Below, piece by piece: positions 5,874-8,032 of a DNA stretch of 8,032 nucleotides. Source of the DNA: an uncultured Veillonella sp. Its GTDB lineage: Bacteria > Bacillota > Negativicutes > Veillonellales > Veillonellaceae. A program made the position numbers and the translations under genes. The DNA lies in NCBI GenBank assembly GCA_902466275.1, contig CABQQJ010000027.1:1-8032 (forward strand), given 5' to 3'. Below the pieces are notes generated by a model. It was not told the origin of the DNA. It worked only from the letters and a program-made list of their open reading frames with translations, and searched no databases. Within the stretch, counting starts at the first letter, position 1. Every line of letters begins with the position of its first letter.

Positions 5874-8032
5874 ATGAACCGGTGGGGACATACAAAGCGT
5901 ACCATAATCCTGTCTAGTGCAGTTGCCTTGTGGCTTAGCGCACCTCTAGTGGTTTGGGCAGATAATGCGACTGTCACTACAGATGTTGTTAATGTGAAAG
6001 GCACATGGGCAGAAGAAGAAGCAAAATTGAACTCACAGCAAGTGCAAATCATTACCAAGAAAGAGATTGAAAAGAAACAGGCGAAGTCCGTCGAAGACAT
6101 TATTTTTACGCAAACAGGTGTATCTAGAACAGTTGATGCTATGGGGCGTGTGGGCGTGTCCATTCGCGGTGCAGAAGCGCGTCACACTCTCATCCTCGTA
6201 GATGGTCAACCAGTGCTAGGTGATTTTGATAAGTACTCTGGTGCGGCAGATGAAGTACAACGTTTGGGTACAGAGAATGTAGAGAGAATTGAAGTTATTC
6301 AAGGTGCGGCTAGTGCTAAATACGGATCCGATGCAGTAGGTGGTGTAGTTAATATCATCACTAAAAAAGCACAAAAGAAACCATCCGTACAATTTAATGC
6401 TGAAGGCTTGCGTCGCAAGAGCGATGGCGATGTATTTCCGTTCCAAAACTTCTTCATTCGTGCCGATTCTGGTCAAATGGGCAAGTTAAAGGTTGGTTTA
6501 TCAGGTAGTAAACGAGATCTTATGCCTGTTCTAGCATCTGTTAAACGTCGTGCCTCTGGGATGGCCTTTGATTATGCAAAACATAACTTCAAGCCAAATG
6601 TACTTCGTTACTATGGTGATGCGGCAGATATCGGTCTTGTAGCGACCTACGAGGCAAATGATAAAAATAAGGTAGAATTGCGACTTAATCGTTACACGGA
6701 AGACCTTGTGCGCGATGTTAAGCACTCCGACTCCGATTTAGAGCCACAGCAACACTTCAAACGTACGGCAGATCGTAATACAGCTAACCTGCAATGGTCC
6801 TCTAGAGCTGGAAAGAGTGACTGGACTGTAGAAACTAATTACTCTCGTATTAAAGAAAATGACGTAGCGCTCATTAACTATACAGGTCGTTCCGCTTATG
6901 AAGGCTCTAATGAGTTGCGTTATATTGATAACATCGATCATCGTCAATTAGATATTCGAGTAAATGCTAATACGCAAGTCAATAAAAATCATTTGCTAAG
7001 CTATGGTGTTAGCTATGCTCGTGAAGAAGGTTCTGGTAGTCGCTTAAAGAGTTCTCCTAATACAAGTACGATGTACATTGATCCATGGGATTACGATAAA
7101 AGCTTGTTAGTAGACCGCCTTGATCGTCTCGTGCGACGTAAAGGCGATAATAGTATTAAAGTTTACTCTCACATCCATGACTATAAATTCATTAATTCCG
7201 GTGGCGGCATGCCGCAATGGGATATGGATTATGAATACTATGGGGCTGAAACAAAGGCACAAAAGCCGGGCATTACGTACGATGATTATGTGAATTATGG
7301 TTTATCGGAAAGCAGACTTAGTGAATGGTCAAGCACATCGCCGAATAATCAACCCGTAACGGATGAATTTAAGAAGCGATATTATGCTTTAGAAAATCGG
7401 TTGAAATCGGAAAATCCTGAAATGGCGGCACATCGTGCAAACATCGTAGGTGACTATTTTAAATATGGTGAGTCTAACGATCCAGAAATGCGTAAGAAAG
7501 CACCTAAGCTAAATGGTAAGGCTTTCTTGGAAGAGTACCGTAATCGCGATCAACGCTTGACTACTGGTAGTGGTACGATTCGTAAAATAAACGCTTACAT
7601 TTCTGATACATGGCAAGTTAATAAGAATTTAACATTGTCTCCAATTGTGCGCTTCGACAATAGTAGCTTGTTTGGTTCTAACGTATCTGCATCTTTGGGC
7701 ATGACATATAACGTTAAAGGTAATACACATCGCAGATTTAAAGCCAATGTAGGTACCGGTTATACAGAGCCTGGTATGGGCGAATTGTGGTATAACTGGG
7801 AAATGTACGCTTCTAACCCTGTAGGGATTGGGGTAGCAAAACTCGGTTGGTATTGGGCTGGCAATCCTAATTTGAAACCAGAAAAATCGGTCAATTTCGA
7901 CATGAGCTTGGAGGGTGAAAATAAAAATACATATGCACGCGTAGGTGTATTCCATAACCGTATTAAGAACTATATGTCTGTATACTTCACTGGTGATTTT
8001 ATGGACTTCGCACCATATCTTAAAGGTGATGC
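5874..8032 (+). CDS. TonB-dependent receptor, paralogue of the preceding gene (3' truncated)
   Basis: A second outer-membrane receptor, open to the right edge; 719 codons are visible. A signal peptide (residues 1-29, cut after VWA) leads to a mature start, DNATVTTDVV, identical to the upstream protein, with the TonB box near TDVVNV. The plug (to about 165) agrees with the upstream paralogue at roughly four of five residues, including RHTLILVDGQPV and ASAKYGSDA. The barrel carries YTEPGMGELWYNWEMY and NPNLKPEKS (NPNL from 664). Between DPWDYDKSL (403) and DTWQVNKN (about 578) the sequence diverges sharply from the upstream copy, so ligand recognition may differ. Whether this protein also carries a second C-terminal barrel lies beyond the window. 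The gene has its own copy of the leader block and its own ribosome binding site. Confidence 0.95.
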   Translation, partial: MNRWGHTKRTIILSSAVALWLSAPLVVWADNATVTTDVVNVKGTWAEEEAKLNSQQVQIITKKEIEKKQAKSVEDIIFTQTGVSRTVDAMGRVGVSIRGAEARHTLILVDGQPVLGDFDKYSGAADEVQRLGTENVERIEVIQGAASAKYGSDAVGGVVNIITKKAQKKPSVQFNAEGLRRKSDGDVFPFQNFFIRADSGQMGKLKVGLSGSKRDLMPVLASVKRRASGMAFDYAKHNFKPNVLRYYGDAADIGLVATYEANDKNKVELRLNRYTEDLVRDVKHSDSDLEPQQHFKRTADRNTANLQWSSRAGKSDWTVETNYSRIKENDVALINYTGRSAYEGSNELRYIDNIDHRQLDIRVNANTQVNKNHLLSYGVSYAREEGSGSRLKSSPNTSTMYIDPWDYDKSLLVDRLDRLVRRKGDNSIKVYSHIHDYKFINSGGGMPQWDMDYEYYGAETKAQKPGITYDDYVNYGLSESRLSEWSSTSPNNQPVTDEFKKRYYALENRLKSENPEMAAHRANIVGDYFKYGESNDPEMRKKAPKLNGKAFLEEYRNRDQRLTTGSGTIRKINAYISDTWQVNKNLTLSPIVRFDNSSLFGSNVSASLGMTYNVKGNTHRRFKANVGTGYTEPGMGELWYNWEMYASNPVGIGVAKLGWYWAGNPNLKPEKSVNFDMSLEGENKNTYARVGVFHNRIKNYMSVYFTGDFMDFAPYLKGD
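7080..7589 (+). other. Divergent large loop of barrel 1 (second receptor)
   Basis: Residues 403-572 correspond in place to the divergent loop of the upstream receptor but differ in most residues and by about 15 in length. It contains a Gly-rich GGGMPQWDMDYEYYG stretch and a charged helical part (KKRYYALENRLKSENPEMAA), the latter reminiscent of RYQQFAKRLLAENKEF in the first protein. It is probably extracellular and a candidate specificity determinant. Confidence 0.6.

Overview
The window looks like chromosomal DNA of a diderm Firmicute (class Negativicutes), most likely Veillonella or a close relative. The grounds are TonB-dependent outer-membrane receptors with strong AGGAGG-type ribosome binding sites, moderately AT-rich DNA, and a C-terminal barrel resembling the porins of this class. 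The genus is inferred from sequence character and was not checked by a search.

Layout: (1) 2-433, the 3' end of an AraC/XylS-family regulator, cut off at its N-terminus by the window edge. (2) 434-664, an intergenic region with an elaborate leader: an inverted repeat TCCGAA-N18-TTCGGA, a Fur-box-like dyad, and an 18-bp hairpin that encloses the dyad. (3) 665-5686, a 1673-aa outer-membrane protein. Its first ~925 residues are a complete TonB-dependent receptor (signal peptide, TonB box, plug, barrel, terminal beta-signal). They continue in frame into a second beta-barrel resembling a Negativicutes porin, interrupted by a ~290-residue insert with a helical/coiled-coil part. (4) 5687-5873, a second intergenic region carrying a ~90% identical copy of the same leader block. 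(5) 5874-8032, a second, paralogous TonB-dependent receptor that runs off the right edge.

Taken together this is a tandem outer-membrane uptake locus: probably an AraC-type regulator controlling, perhaps with Fur, two related receptors. Metal-chelate, siderophore or heme uptake is the likeliest role, but the ligand cannot be read from the sequence. The two most unusual features are the apparent fusion of a complete receptor to a second barrel in one polypeptide, and the leader hairpin. The hairpin's two copies differ by compensatory changes that keep base pairing, which points to selection on an RNA structure ahead of both receptor genes.
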